A stretch of 64,000 nt of DNA. Source: Saccharospirillum alexandrii_A. GTDB lineage: Bacteria > Pseudomonadota > Gammaproteobacteria > Pseudomonadales > Natronospirillaceae. The position numbers and the translations under genes were made by a program. Positions 1-8,811 of the stretch are shown here, in pieces. The notes below the pieces were generated by a model. The model worked only from the letters and a program-made list of their open reading frames with translations. It did not search any database and was not told the DNA's origin. Each line of letters opens with the position of its first letter. The stretch's first letter is position 1. Where the stretch lies: assembly GCF_043641555.1 (NCBI RefSeq), contig NZ_JBHZRJ010000002.1, positions 744,001 to 808,000 of the forward strand. The letters are read 5' to 3'.

Positions 1-132
1 AAGCTGGTAACCTTCGGGCTGATCTGGACAGCCTTGCTGCTATTGACGCTCGACTCGTTGCGTACCCTGGGGCGCAACCAGTCTGCCAAACGCGCGCTCA
101 AAGCATCCAACGCTGCCACCAGTCCCAAATAA
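1..132 (+). CDS. rarD: RarD-type EamA permease, C-terminal fragment cut by window edge
   Basis: Reading frame 1 is open from the first base to a TAA at 130-132 and gives 43 residues. It contains one hydrophobic segment beginning KLVTFGLIWTALLLLTLDS, followed by a basic tail. This resembles the last transmembrane helix of RarD-type permeases of the drug/metabolite transporter superfamily, whose C-termini read TF.FIW.AL...D. The last 35 bases overlap the 3' end of the convergent LysE gene. A second, complete RarD-like gene lies at 38313-39191. Only the tail is visible, so the family call is tentative. Confidence 0.6.
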   Translation, partial: KLVTFGLIWTALLLLTLDSLRTLGRNQSAKRALKASNAATSPK

Positions 133-724
133 ACAGCAGCGACAAGGCAACAAAAATCACTCCGGCGCCCCGGTCGATCCAGTGGCGCCGGGTTAAAAAC
201 CGGCGCTGTAAAACCGGTTGCGACAATACCCAGCCAACCAGACCAAACCACAGGCTAGTCACCACAAACACATAGCCAACCAGGGCAGACTGCATCCATC
301 CGTTCAGGCCGTCTACCAACTGCAGCAAGATGGCCGAGAAAAACAGCAGCGCCTTAGGGTTCAGCACATTTGTCAAAAACCCCTGCCAGAAATCACCCCG
401 GTCGCTGACTCTTGCGGAACTGTCTAGTGGTTGGCCTGGCGGAGTCGGTTGCGCGTTCAGCCCACCCCAGCCCAGATACAACAGATACCCGATACCCAGC
501 CAGGGCAGCGTCATCGCCAGCCACCGGCTCGACTGCACCAGAGCGGACACGCCAAGCACAGCAACCAGGGTATGGAGAGTAACCCCCAAACCTATGCCCA
601 GGGCATTCAGCGTGCTGGCACGCTTACCCCGGGTAAGCGCCGATTTAACCACCAGCGCGAAATCCGGCCCCGGGCTGATTACAGCGGCGGTATACACCAA
701 TACAAAAGGCCACCAGGCGGGCAT
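98..724 (-). CDS. LysE/RhtB family amino-acid exporter
   Basis: The product is a 208-residue inner-membrane protein of about six helices. The N-terminal helix carries SPGPDFALV, the signature region of LysE/RhtB translocators, which export amino acids or homoserine lactone-like compounds by proton antiport. The length matches the family (about 205-210). I chose the ATG at 724 because TTGGAG lies 6-7 bases upstream; a GTG at 739 would place that site inside the gene. Its 3' end overlaps the convergent RarD fragment. The substrate cannot be told from sequence. Confidence 0.88.
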   Translation of the reverse strand: MPAWWPFVLVYTAAVISPGPDFALVVKSALTRGKRASTLNALGIGLGVTLHTLVAVLGVSALVQSSRWLAMTLPWLGIGYLLYLGWGGLNAQPTPPGQPLDSSARVSDRGDFWQGFLTNVLNPKALLFFSAILLQLVDGLNGWMQSALVGYVFVVTSLWFGLVGWVLSQPVLQRRFLTRRHWIDRGAGVIFVALSLLFIWDWWQRWML

Positions 725-862
725 AAAAATCTCCAACACAATGAGTAAACAACGTTCGAAGACTACCAGAAGCCGGAACAGAATGGCGAGCGGGGCCGGG
801 CATTCGCCAAACTGGGAGCTTGCCCCTTATACTGCGGATAAGACCCTGCAGAGATTCGCGCC

Positions 863-1933
863 ATGCATACCCGCCCGATTCAGGACCGCATCGACTGGCT
901 GCTCGACCTGAGCCGCACCCACTCGGAACGCTTTTGCGACCCTGAAAATCACCTGGCACGACAGCGTTACCAGGCTGAACACAGCACTGAAATCATCGCT
1001 CTGAAATGCATGGACGGTCGCATCCACCTGCCCCACGCCACCCAAACCCCCCTGGGCATCATTCGCCCGTTTCGCAACCTCGGTGGCATCTTCGACCTGG
1101 GCTGGCCTTATTTGGGAGATCTTCTGGCGGATATGGTCAGTGACTCGATCCGTCAGGGTCGGCGCGTACTGGTGATCATCACCTATCACTTTTCAAGAGG
1201 CGATACCGCGCGCGGCTGTGCGGGGTTCAATTGCGATCACGAAGCGGCGCTGGCGCATGCGCAAGGCATTAAAGCGCAAGTCGAGGCCATTTTCGGGGCT
1301 GGCCATCAAAGCGTTTACCCACTGGTCTGTGGATTCGAGACCGACGAAGATGCCCTCATCCTGCACAACAAGGCAGACAACCGGCTCGACCTCTCAACCC
1401 TGGTTACAACCCGACACCCGGACTTGCCCGCCCGTCTGGAAGCCATGTTCACCGACATGCCCGGCCAGGTACGGCATGACCTGATGCCCCTATTGGAAGG
1501 CAACATCCGCCATATCGCCGAGATTCGCAGCAGCAACCGTGAACTGGCCGTTGAGCACCGGGAATGGACGCTGTGCGTGGGTCGCGGCTTTGATTTTCTG
1601 CACGTCCCCAACATTGCGCTGATCATCGGGCCTTTCAGCCCCGATTTATCGCACCCCATTCAAAAGGCAGCGGGCATTATTCAGGGCAATATGGATAAGG
1701 GCCGCATCCCCGATGACGGCTTTCTGCTGCTCTCGTCGGCCCCCTATCAGGAACCGGGCCCCGATCGGGCACGAGCTGAAATGAAGGCGCGCTTTATGGC
1801 CGCCTTTACCGCCAAAGTGATTCGTGATTGCCAGCCACAGCTGGCAGAAAAGATGATCAGCCGGACCGCCATTTTGAACTGGCCAACCCGGCGGCTCGAA
1901 GTATTTGAAGCAGCCGCAACCGGCAGAGTGTAA
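863..1933 (+). CDS. CsoSCA-like (carboxysome-type beta) carbonic anhydrase homologue, stand-alone
   Basis: The product has 356 residues and no signal peptide. Residues 49-53 read CMDGR, the Cys-x-Asp-x-Arg zinc/dyad motif of beta-class carbonic anhydrases. His109 and Cys119 follow with ten-residue spacing, not the HxxC of ordinary beta enzymes. In CsoSCA (CsoS3) the ligands are Cys, His and Cys, with the His and second Cys about eleven apart, so this looks like the CsoSCA lineage. It is shorter than carboxysomal CsoSCA (about 510 residues). No carboxysome shell or RuBisCO gene is nearby. The reaction would be CO2 hydration, but activity is inferred. It is convergent with the c-di-GMP gene, with 6 bases between them. 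Confidence 0.6.
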   Translation: MHTRPIQDRIDWLLDLSRTHSERFCDPENHLARQRYQAEHSTEIIALKCMDGRIHLPHATQTPLGIIRPFRNLGGIFDLGWPYLGDLLADMVSDSIRQGRRVLVIITYHFSRGDTARGCAGFNCDHEAALAHAQGIKAQVEAIFGAGHQSVYPLVCGFETDEDALILHNKADNRLDLSTLVTTRHPDLPARLEAMFTDMPGQVRHDLMPLLEGNIRHIAEIRSSNRELAVEHREWTLCVGRGFDFLHVPNIALIIGPFSPDLSHPIQKAAGIIQGNMDKGRIPDDGFLLLSSAPYQEPGPDRARAEMKARFMAAFTAKVIRDCQPQLAEKMISRTAILNWPTRRLEVFEAAATGRV

Positions 1934-1939
1934 CTCAGG

Positions 1940-4036
1940 CTACTCGGTATCACTGGCCAGCATGCTGGCAAAATCCGCTGCCCGCATCGGGTGGCCAAGG
2001 AAATAACCCTGGCCAAAATTGCACTGCAGCCGGGTCAGTGTTTGTTCTTGCGCCCGGGTTTCCAGCCCTTCGGCAACACTCTGTATTCCCAGGCTGGACG
2101 CCAGTTGAATGATGCTGGTCACTATGTCCATCGCATTGGAGTACTCATCGATGGCGCTGATGAAGGAGCGGTCAATCTTCAACTGATCGACCGGAAAACG
2201 ATGCAGGTAAGACAAGGATGAATAGCCGGTTCCAAAATCGTCCAGTGACAACTGCACGCCCAACCGTTTGAGCTGATGCATGATGGCAATAATGCTGTCG
2301 GAATGATGAAGCAAGACCGTCTCGGTAAACTCCAGCAACAACTGATCGGCCACAAGGCCCGAGTTGGCCAGAGCCGTTTTCACCGATTGCAGCACATTGC
2401 CCCGGTAGAACTGGTCTGCCGCCAGATTCACCGAAACCCGACACGGCAAGCCCTGAAGATGCCAGTTCGCCGCTTCTGCGCAGGCTGTTTGCAACACCCA
2501 GTGGCCCACTTCCACCATCAGCCCATGTTCTTCGAGCAGGTACATGAACTCGCCAGGCGCCAGCACGCCACGGTCGGGATGGTTCCAGCGCAGCAAGGCT
2601 TCTGCACCGGTCAGGCGGTTGTCCGAAAGGCGATACAAGGGCTGATAATACAACTCGAATTCATCGTTGCGGATGGCATGCTGCAACTGCGATAACAACA
2701 CCAGGTGTTCATGGGCTGCCCGGTTCAGTTCATGGGTAAAATAACAATACTGACCCCGCCCGCTCTTTTTCGCCGAGTACATGGCGGTGTCGGCGGTACG
2801 CAACAAATCGTGTGCGCTGTCACCGTCTTCCGGGTAGAGGCTGATGCCGATGCTTGCGCCCAGCTTGAGCGGTTGATTCCTGACGAAGAACGGGGCTTCC
2901 AGCTCATGCATAACCTTGGCAGCCACCGTTGAGGCGGTTGTGTCAAAACCGATGTCCGGCAAACTGATGACAAACTCGTCGCCACCCAGGCGGGCTATGG
3001 TATCGCTGCTGCGAACACAGCGCTGAAGCCGTCCGGCTACCTCTTTGAGCAACACGTCACCGGTTTGGTGACCCAGAGAGTCGTTCACGTGTTTGAACCG
3101 GTCGAGGTCAATCATCAACACCGCAGTGCGCGACTGCCGGCGCCTCGCCGATTCGATGGCCCCGTCAATTCGATCCTGCAACAGCGACCGGTTGGGCAAA
3201 CCAGTCAGCTCATCGTGATGCGCCATGTATTGAATCCGGGCCTCGGCCCGGGCCCGATCAATCGCAATGCCTGCCAGGTGAACGGCCGACGCGATGAGTA
3301 CCCGCTGCTCTTCACTGGGGCCTCGCACATCCCGATAATAAATAGCGAACGACCCCAACACCTGGTTTGACTGGGTAGTGATGGGAGTGGACCAGCACGC
3401 CTTCAGCCCGACGCCAAGTGCCAGCTCACGATAATCATCCCAGAGCGGGTCGGTCGCGATGTCAGAGACTTCAATGGTCTGGTTCAAATACATGGCGGTA
3501 CCGCAGGATCCCGCCCTGGGCCCAATATCGACACCTATCAGCGCACGGCAGTAGTCTTCCGGCAAACTCGGGGCGATACTCTGGTCTATGGTTTTGCCGC
3601 TGTCGTCGAGCAACAGGATCGACGCCAGCCCAACATGCCCCTGAGCTTCAACCCAATGCGCCAATTGACGTAAGATGGATTCCAGAGGCGCGTGGGCAGC
3701 AATCAGTTCCAGAATGTCATACTGACCGGTGCGCAAAGCTTCAGCCCGCTTGCGCTGGTTAATTTCCTCTTTCAGATCCCGCGTCAGCCGGTAGAGGTTC
3801 TCGGTGATGTGCTCGTTGTATTCCAGCGCTCGCGCCAGTTCCTGAGTGCGCTGCTGCACCGTCGCTTCCAGTGTCAGCGCCGTCTGAAACAGCCCGAAGT
3901 CAGACCCCTGTTGCGACATGCTGCGTTCGGACCGGTCCATCAGGGCGTCGATGATTTTATTGAGCCGGCGAATCTCGGCTTCTGGCCCGGGCGCACCGGC
4001 TTCTGCCGCATGCCCTGCAGGCGACCTGGACGTCAT
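1940..4036 (-). CDS. GAF-GGDEF-EAL dual c-di-GMP cyclase/phosphodiesterase
   Basis: The product has 698 residues. An N-terminal coiled coil (about 20-100) leads into a GAF domain (about 105-265), a GGDEF domain and an EAL domain. GGDEF is intact at 351-355 with the inhibitory RxxD site at 342-345. The EAL motif is at 479-481, and Asn537, Glu569, Asp599-Asp600, Lys620 and Glu656 fit the catalytic set. Both activities therefore look possible. There is no transmembrane segment, so it is cytosolic. Its ATG overlaps the stop of the upstream FIST gene by four bases (ATGA), so the two are translationally coupled and FIST is the likely signal input. Confidence 0.93.
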   Translation of the reverse strand: MTSRSPAGHAAEAGAPGPEAEIRRLNKIIDALMDRSERSMSQQGSDFGLFQTALTLEATVQQRTQELARALEYNEHITENLYRLTRDLKEEINQRKRAEALRTGQYDILELIAAHAPLESILRQLAHWVEAQGHVGLASILLLDDSGKTIDQSIAPSLPEDYCRALIGVDIGPRAGSCGTAMYLNQTIEVSDIATDPLWDDYRELALGVGLKACWSTPITTQSNQVLGSFAIYYRDVRGPSEEQRVLIASAVHLAGIAIDRARAEARIQYMAHHDELTGLPNRSLLQDRIDGAIESARRRQSRTAVLMIDLDRFKHVNDSLGHQTGDVLLKEVAGRLQRCVRSSDTIARLGGDEFVISLPDIGFDTTASTVAAKVMHELEAPFFVRNQPLKLGASIGISLYPEDGDSAHDLLRTADTAMYSAKKSGRGQYCYFTHELNRAAHEHLVLLSQLQHAIRNDEFELYYQPLYRLSDNRLTGAEALLRWNHPDRGVLAPGEFMYLLEEHGLMVEVGHWVLQTACAEAANWHLQGLPCRVSVNLAADQFYRGNVLQSVKTALANSGLVADQLLLEFTETVLLHHSDSIIAIMHQLKRLGVQLSLDDFGTGYSSLSYLHRFPVDQLKIDRSFISAIDEYSNAMDIVTSIIQLASSLGIQSVAEGLETRAQEQTLTRLQCNFGQGYFLGHPMRAADFASMLASDTE

Positions 4037-5175
4037 GACTGCCCCCCCTCCGGATACCCGATCGCCAGACCGGTAAAGGTCTGGTTTACGTGAACACCGC
4101 CGAACTGCTCTCCATAGGAATTAAAGCCAAGGGTATTGCAGGCCTGCGTCAGCGCACTCGCGCGGGCAGTATCGTCGTTTTGCCCCATCTCGAGCTTGCG
4201 CAGCACACAATCAAACGCCAGCATCACTTGCGGCGACCCCAGGGTTTGCTGCACAGACTCCAGAGAAAGTCGCAGGTTTTCAATCAGATCCACACCCCGG
4301 GCAACCCGGAACACCAGGCCCGCTTCAATGGCGCAGTAAAAGCTCAGGCTGCCATCCGGGTTGGCCTGTCGAATTGACCGCACGTATTCCTTGCCTTCGA
4401 TCATCACCACCACCGGTGAGGCTGCAAACCGCATTAGGTTCAAATCATCAACATCAACACCGGTCAGGCGGGCGTATTCGGCGGCAGCGGGCAATCCGTT
4501 GATTTCAGTCACCAGGCGCCGCTCAGGATCTGCAGCCGTGATCACCAGACGCTGATCGGTCGCAACAAAGTGCTGGGACTTCACCGGCGCAATGGAACAA
4601 CGGGTGGACATCAGCAACATCAGGGCGCTGTTGGTGTGAAACAGGCCCTGATGAAACACCCAGGTATGCTTGAACACCAGGTCATCGCCTGTCGACCCTC
4701 CCACAATGGGAATGGTGGGTAAGCTATTAAACAGCGTTCGGGTTACAGCGTCTTCACGCTGGGAAACGCCATCGATCAGTAGCATGGCAAAGGTATTGGG
4801 TAATTCGCCCTTGCTGTGCTCATGGCTCAGCACCAGACTGTGAGCAAAGGTTTGCAAGCGGCCGACTTCCGCTGACTTCAGGCTGTCGAGCCTTGCCACG
4901 GAAGCCACAAAGTGATCGGCCGGGAAGCTGGCCCCACTGATGCTATGATCACAATACCCCGCAGGCCCTATTTCTCCGGCAGTAGTACAGCCAATGACGG
5001 GGGTGTCACCAAACAGCTGATTAAGCGTATTGGCCAGAATAGCCAGGTCGTAGCGACTCGAGCAAAAAAAGATCACCAGACTGGCGTCAGGCTGACTGAT
5101 TTGCTGATGCAAGTCCCGAACGGCCGCCTCGGGATCGGACAGAGTGGATTGGCCAAGCTTCACACAACGCGTCAA
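4033..5175 (-). CDS. FIST domain sensory protein
   Basis: The product is a 380-residue soluble protein with a FIST N-terminal domain (roughly 25-225, including the stretch VIGCTTAGEIGPAGY) and a FIST C-terminal domain (roughly 235-365). FIST proteins are predicted intracellular sensors of small ligands; some bind heme iron and sense nitric oxide. I chose the TTG at 5175 because GGAGGG lies six bases upstream. A TTG at 5199 is also in frame but has no such site. It overlaps the downstream GGDEF-EAL gene by four bases, a sensor-effector pairing. The ligand is unknown. Confidence 0.88.
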   Translation of the reverse strand: MTRCVKLGQSTLSDPEAAVRDLHQQISQPDASLVIFFCSSRYDLAILANTLNQLFGDTPVIGCTTAGEIGPAGYCDHSISGASFPADHFVASVARLDSLKSAEVGRLQTFAHSLVLSHEHSKGELPNTFAMLLIDGVSQREDAVTRTLFNSLPTIPIVGGSTGDDLVFKHTWVFHQGLFHTNSALMLLMSTRCSIAPVKSQHFVATDQRLVITAADPERRLVTEINGLPAAAEYARLTGVDVDDLNLMRFAASPVVVMIEGKEYVRSIRQANPDGSLSFYCAIEAGLVFRVARGVDLIENLRLSLESVQQTLGSPQVMLAFDCVLRKLEMGQNDDTARASALTQACNTLGFNSYGEQFGGVHVNQTFTGLAIGYPEGGQS

Positions 5176-5398
5176 TTGAAACCCTCCGATCGCTGGCAAA
5201 CGTCCAACCCGGACGACAAATAACTTGCCATAGCAAAAGCCTAGTCCAGAAGCGGCTGCTCAGCCAGACAACCGTAAAGGTCGCGCATTCACAAAGTGAC
5301 GGCGTGCTGCTGATAACCGCTGTGAGCGCAGCTCAGTAGACTGCCTGCATCGTCTGGTTTAACCACCAGGCCAACCCCTTTACTCGCTGGAGACTTAG

Positions 5399-6208
5399 AT
5401 GAAGATCGACGCGTTTTTTGACAACCTGTGGCAGGACTACATCAACATGACCCCCCAGGCAGAGGCCATTGCCAATGCCCTCATCGCCCGGGGTGAAGTG
5501 GTTCAGAATGACCACGTTGCCTTTCGCACCTTCAATATAGGCCCCATCCAGCTGAAACACCTCGAGCCCTTTATTCTCGACATGGGCTACAGCCGGTATG
5601 AACCCTACCACTTTCCCTCGAAGAAGCTGGATGCGTTCGGCTATATTCCGCCGAGCCCCGACCTGCCGCGCATTTTTCTCAGTGAGCTGCGCGTTGAGGA
5701 ACTGACCGACACCGCCCAGACCCTCGTTCGACGCCTGGTCGATCAGATCAATCCGGATGACGTGGCCGATGCCTCAATCTTCTGGCGCGGGCCATTGTGG
5801 CAGACACCGTCTTATGAAGACTACGAGCAACTGGCCAGTGAATCCGAATACGCCGCCTGGCTGAGCGTGATTGGCCTGCGTTGCAACCACTTCACCATCA
5901 ATGTGAACGCCCTCAATGGCATTAACGACATTGAACAGATGAACCAGATGATTGAAGAGCTGGGGTTCAGCATCAACGAAGCTGGCGGACGGGTTAAGGG
6001 GTCACCAGCGGTGCTCCTGGAACAGGGTTCTACCAAAGCCAGCGTGCAGCCTTTTACCTTCGCCGATGGCAAGCAACACGACGTGACCACCTGCTACTAC
6101 GAGTTTGCCAAGCGCTACCATGACGACGAAGGCAACCTCTACCAGGGCTTTGTAGCCGCCAGCGCCGACAAGATTTTCGAATCGACCGACATGCGCAAGG
6201 ACTCCTGA
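5399..6208 (+). CDS. DUF1338 family protein (2-oxoadipate dioxygenase/decarboxylase-like)
   Basis: The product is a 269-residue cytosolic protein. The HVAFR stretch (His39 to Arg43), NHFTINVN (His164) and YYEFAKRY (Glu235) match the positions expected for the metal ligands and substrate arginine of HglS, the Pseudomonas DUF1338 enzyme that turns 2-oxoadipate into 2-hydroxyglutarate in lysine breakdown. This protein is of the short DUF1338 type, so the substrate may differ. The ATG at 5399 has GGAG upstream. No lysine-catabolism genes are visible around it. Confidence 0.8.
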   Translation: MKIDAFFDNLWQDYINMTPQAEAIANALIARGEVVQNDHVAFRTFNIGPIQLKHLEPFILDMGYSRYEPYHFPSKKLDAFGYIPPSPDLPRIFLSELRVEELTDTAQTLVRRLVDQINPDDVADASIFWRGPLWQTPSYEDYEQLASESEYAAWLSVIGLRCNHFTINVNALNGINDIEQMNQMIEELGFSINEAGGRVKGSPAVLLEQGSTKASVQPFTFADGKQHDVTTCYYEFAKRYHDDEGNLYQGFVAASADKIFESTDMRKDS

Positions 6209-6347
6209 GACTGACCGTCTTTCCGGTGGCCTGACCCCATTTGCGGGCCACCGCTCTTTCCCGTCACTTTCGGGCGCAGAATCTTGGTGCTAGACTGGTT
6301 GGGTTGTTGACAGGCTCAGCACTTACTCAAACAGGTCAGGTACAGGG

Positions 6348-6536
6348 ATGAAAGGTTCAACACTGTTTACGCTTACCGTGGTTACACTTGCCATTACGGC
6401 CCTGTATATGGCGCTCGGGCAGCCCGAGGTGACACCCGGTTATTTCATGAGAAACCCGGTCAGTGCCGACGCAGGCGGTCAACACCCGCTGACCTGGATC
6501 GACCAGATCCAACAGACCCTGGCTTCCTGGCTGTAA
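6348..6536 (+). CDS. Small single-helix membrane or secreted protein, unknown
   Basis: This is a 62-codon frame with an ATG preceded by a weak purine stretch (ACAGGG). Residues 5-22 form one hydrophobic helix that could be a signal anchor. The rest is short, polar and ends in TLASWL. I do not recognise a family. It lies between the DUF1338 and VOC genes on the same strand, with 139 bases before it. The frame fits the gap and starts cleanly, but conservation could not be checked. Confidence 0.5.
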   Translation: MKGSTLFTLTVVTLAITALYMALGQPEVTPGYFMRNPVSADAGGQHPLTWIDQIQQTLASWL

Positions 6537-6617
6537 GCCCGCTTGTCTCGCTTACCGATCGGCCGTTGTCGTCTTGGTTAACGCTCTGTATTCTGAAACT
6601 GATCTGGTTCACCCCTC

Positions 6618-7001
6618 ATGCCCCCACTGATTCGCTCAAACCCTCTCGTCTGGCTGGACATTCCCGTTGTGGATCTCGACCGGGCCATCGCCTTTTATCA
6701 GCCAGTGCTCGACTGGACGCTCGACGACCAGCGCCCCCAGGCTAATATGGCGGTTTTCCGGCACAGCCGGGGTGAGGTTGCCATAGCGCTCATACTACAA
6801 TCGTCAGCGCCCGGCGGGCTGGGCCCACTGCCCTACCTTAACTGCCATGGGCGACTGAAGCTGGCGATGGCGCAGGTTGAACCCCGGGGTGGCACCATTG
6901 AGCAACCCATCCATTCGCTGGCGCCCTTTGGTTTCCGAGCCGTCATTCGTGACAGCGAAGGCAACCGTGTGGCGCTGCACAGCATGGCGATGAACGAATA
7001 A
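6618..7001 (+). CDS. VOC (glyoxalase/dioxygenase fold) protein
   Basis: The product has 127 residues and forms one vicinal-oxygen-chelate module. It opens LVWLDIPVVDLDRAIAFYQ, the typical first strand and helix, and ends with a DSEGNRVALHSM strand. Proteins of this kind are often lyases, resistance proteins or small-molecule binders; the substrate is unknown. Its TAA overlaps the ATG of the next gene by one base (TAATG), so it is co-translated with the NRDE protein. Confidence 0.82.
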   Translation: MPPLIRSNPLVWLDIPVVDLDRAIAFYQPVLDWTLDDQRPQANMAVFRHSRGEVAIALILQSSAPGGLGPLPYLNCHGRLKLAMAQVEPRGGTIEQPIHSLAPFGFRAVIRDSEGNRVALHSMAMNE

Positions 7002-7792
7002 TGTGTCTTTGCGCAGTCAATTACCGACCCGGGCACGACTGGCCCCTGCTACTGACCGCCAACCGCGATGAATTTCTGAACCGGCCAGCCGAAGCCATGC
7101 ACTGGTGGGAGCCTTCCGTGGCGCACGATGCACCCGTGCTGGCCGGTCGGGACCTCAAAGCCGGAGGCACCTGGCTGGCCGTAGACGCCAAAGGCCGAAT
7201 CGCCATGCTGACCAACATTCGCCCGGGGTATCTGGGTAAGACAGGCCAGCGCAGCCGGGGCGAACTGCCGCTGGCGTTTTTGCGACAATCGCACGACATC
7301 AGCACCTTTCACCAGTCATTGCTCCCCGACATCGATCAATACGCCGGCTTCAACCTGGTGTTGTTTGATGCAACCGGCCTGTTCTGGTTCAGTTCCGACC
7401 ACCCGAATGGTCAATGGCTGGCGCCCGGCATTCACGGGCTCAGCAACGATGCCCTGAACACGCCCTGGCCCAAGGTCGAGCTGGCCCGCGCGCAGATGGC
7501 TGCGCACCATGCCCGGCTGGAGGTCATGCCCTGGCAACCGGCCAGCCTGGCCACCCTGCCCATACTAGCTGACCCGCACACCCAACCCGATGAACAGTTG
7601 CCGGATACCGGTGTACCCAGAGACTGGGAACGCATCCTGTCTGCCCAGACCATCACGTCGGAACACTATGCCAGCCGGTGTCGCACCTGGATCGCCCTGC
7701 ATCGCAGCGGCCTAATGCAGGTCAGCGAAGCACAACTGAGCCCGGAAGGCGCCATCGCTGAGCCCCGGTTGTTTTCCTGGCAGGTATCGTGA
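7001..7792 (+). CDS. NRDE (TANGO2-like) family protein
   Basis: The product has 263 residues and begins with MCLCAVNY. TANRDEFLNRP follows at about residues 23-33, the N-R-D-E motif that names the family. TANGO2 relatives are linked to heme handling and secretory organisation in eukaryotes. The bacterial role is not settled. The N-terminal Cys2 would be exposed after Met removal, as in N-terminal-nucleophile proteins, but that is inference. It is coupled to the VOC gene by a one-base overlap and convergent with the Nit amidase seven bases downstream. Confidence 0.85.
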   Translation: MCLCAVNYRPGHDWPLLLTANRDEFLNRPAEAMHWWEPSVAHDAPVLAGRDLKAGGTWLAVDAKGRIAMLTNIRPGYLGKTGQRSRGELPLAFLRQSHDISTFHQSLLPDIDQYAGFNLVLFDATGLFWFSSDHPNGQWLAPGIHGLSNDALNTPWPKVELARAQMAAHHARLEVMPWQPASLATLPILADPHTQPDEQLPDTGVPRDWERILSAQTITSEHYASRCRTWIALHRSGLMQVSEAQLSPEGAIAEPRLFSWQVS

Positions 7793-7798
7793 ACGGCG

Positions 7799-8602
7799 TT
7801 AGAGTCTGCGATGCTCCTGCGTCGGCATCTTCAACCGCACGGACTCAACGCGCCCCAGGTCGGTCGTCAGGGTGAGCCCCTGTTCGCCTTCACCGACACT
7901 GTCCACCTCACCCCAGGGGTCAACCATCAGGCTGTGGCCCCAGGTATGGCGTTTTTCATCGTGTTTTCCACCCTGATTGGCGGCGACCAGATAGCATGCG
8001 TTTTCGATGGCCCGGGCGCGGCACAGTACTTCCCAGTGCGCTTGCCCGGTGGACCAGGTGAAGGCCGAAGGCACCACAAACGTATCCACGCCCCGGTTGC
8101 GTTGCAGCCGGTATAACTCGGGGAAACGCAAGTCGTAACACACACTCAGCCCCCAGTGGCCCCAGGGGGTCTCCAGAGTGACGACGTCACCTCCGGGCTG
8201 GTAGTGGTCGGATTCACGATAGCGGCCCTGGGCGTCACCCACGGCGGCATCAAAGAGGTGGATTTTATCGTAGTGGGCCCGCACCTCACCCTGGTCATCG
8301 AGCACATGCATTCGTGCCCGGGGTTTCGTCTCGTTCGGGGCGTAGACCGGCAATGTTCCGGCCACAATCCAGAGTTTGTAGCGGCGCGCAGCGTCGCGCA
8401 GGTGCTGTCCGACCGGCCCGGTGAACTCACCCTCGCTGGCAGCCAGTTCCGTGGCGACACCGCCGCCGAACACCGCAAACATTTCAGGCAGTTGCACCGC
8501 ATCGGCACCTGCTTCAGCGGCCACCGCCAAATGGCGGTCGACCGTATCGAGGTTGTCCTGCAGATACCGCGAACTGATCATCTGGGCCAGATACCATTTC
8601 AT
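7799..8602 (-). CDS. Nit-type carbon-nitrogen hydrolase (probable deaminated glutathione amidase)
   Basis: The product has 267 residues. The nitrilase-superfamily triad is visible as Glu40 (LPEMF), Lys113 (YDKIHLFDA) and Cys155 (SVCYDLRFPEL). The Cys region and HLFDA match the Nit1/YbeM branch, which repairs deaminated glutathione. In related bacteria this gene follows yhdP in the mre-rng-yhdP cluster. Here a 168-bp repeat element sits between yhdP and it, which may separate its expression from the block upstream. Confidence 0.88.
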   Translation of the reverse strand: MKWYLAQMISSRYLQDNLDTVDRHLAVAAEAGADAVQLPEMFAVFGGGVATELAASEGEFTGPVGQHLRDAARRYKLWIVAGTLPVYAPNETKPRARMHVLDDQGEVRAHYDKIHLFDAAVGDAQGRYRESDHYQPGGDVVTLETPWGHWGLSVCYDLRFPELYRLQRNRGVDTFVVPSAFTWSTGQAHWEVLCRARAIENACYLVAANQGGKHDEKRHTWGHSLMVDPWGEVDSVGEGEQGLTLTTDLGRVESVRLKMPTQEHRRL

Positions 8603-8643
8603 GCGTCATACTCCTGGTTGGGTCCACACCGACACGCGGTCTT

Positions 8644-8811
8644 TAGCAGGCTGTTGAAATTCAACGAATTTCAGCCGCCTGCTACCGGAACAAGGACGTT
8701 CCGGCAAAATTGATGACTGTTAAGTCATTGATTTTGTGAGAGAAGCGAAAATCGCAATTTTTGGTTCTCGTGTGTTGAAAAAAGCAGGAAGCCTTTTTCA
8801 ACAACCTGTTA
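8644..8811. mobile_element. MITE-like inverted-repeat element between yhdP and the Nit amidase
   Basis: The ends match as imperfect terminal inverted repeats: 8644-8659 (TAGCAGGCTGTTGAAA) and, read in reverse, 8796-8811 (TAACAGGTTGTTGAAA), 14 of 16 identical. The interior has no gene but several palindromes: TAGCAGGC/GCCTGCTA at the left end, TGACTGTTAAGTCA near 8713, and a TTGAAAAA/TTTTTCAA hairpin at the right. Such non-coding elements with short terminal repeats are usually mobilised by a transposase elsewhere. The right end contains the yhdP stop codon (8809-8811). No clear target duplication was found. Confidence 0.6.

Noticed and set aside
863..1933. Ordinary beta-carbonic anhydrase
   Set aside because: The HxxC pair of that class is missing; the His-Cys spacing is ten residues and fits CsoSCA better.
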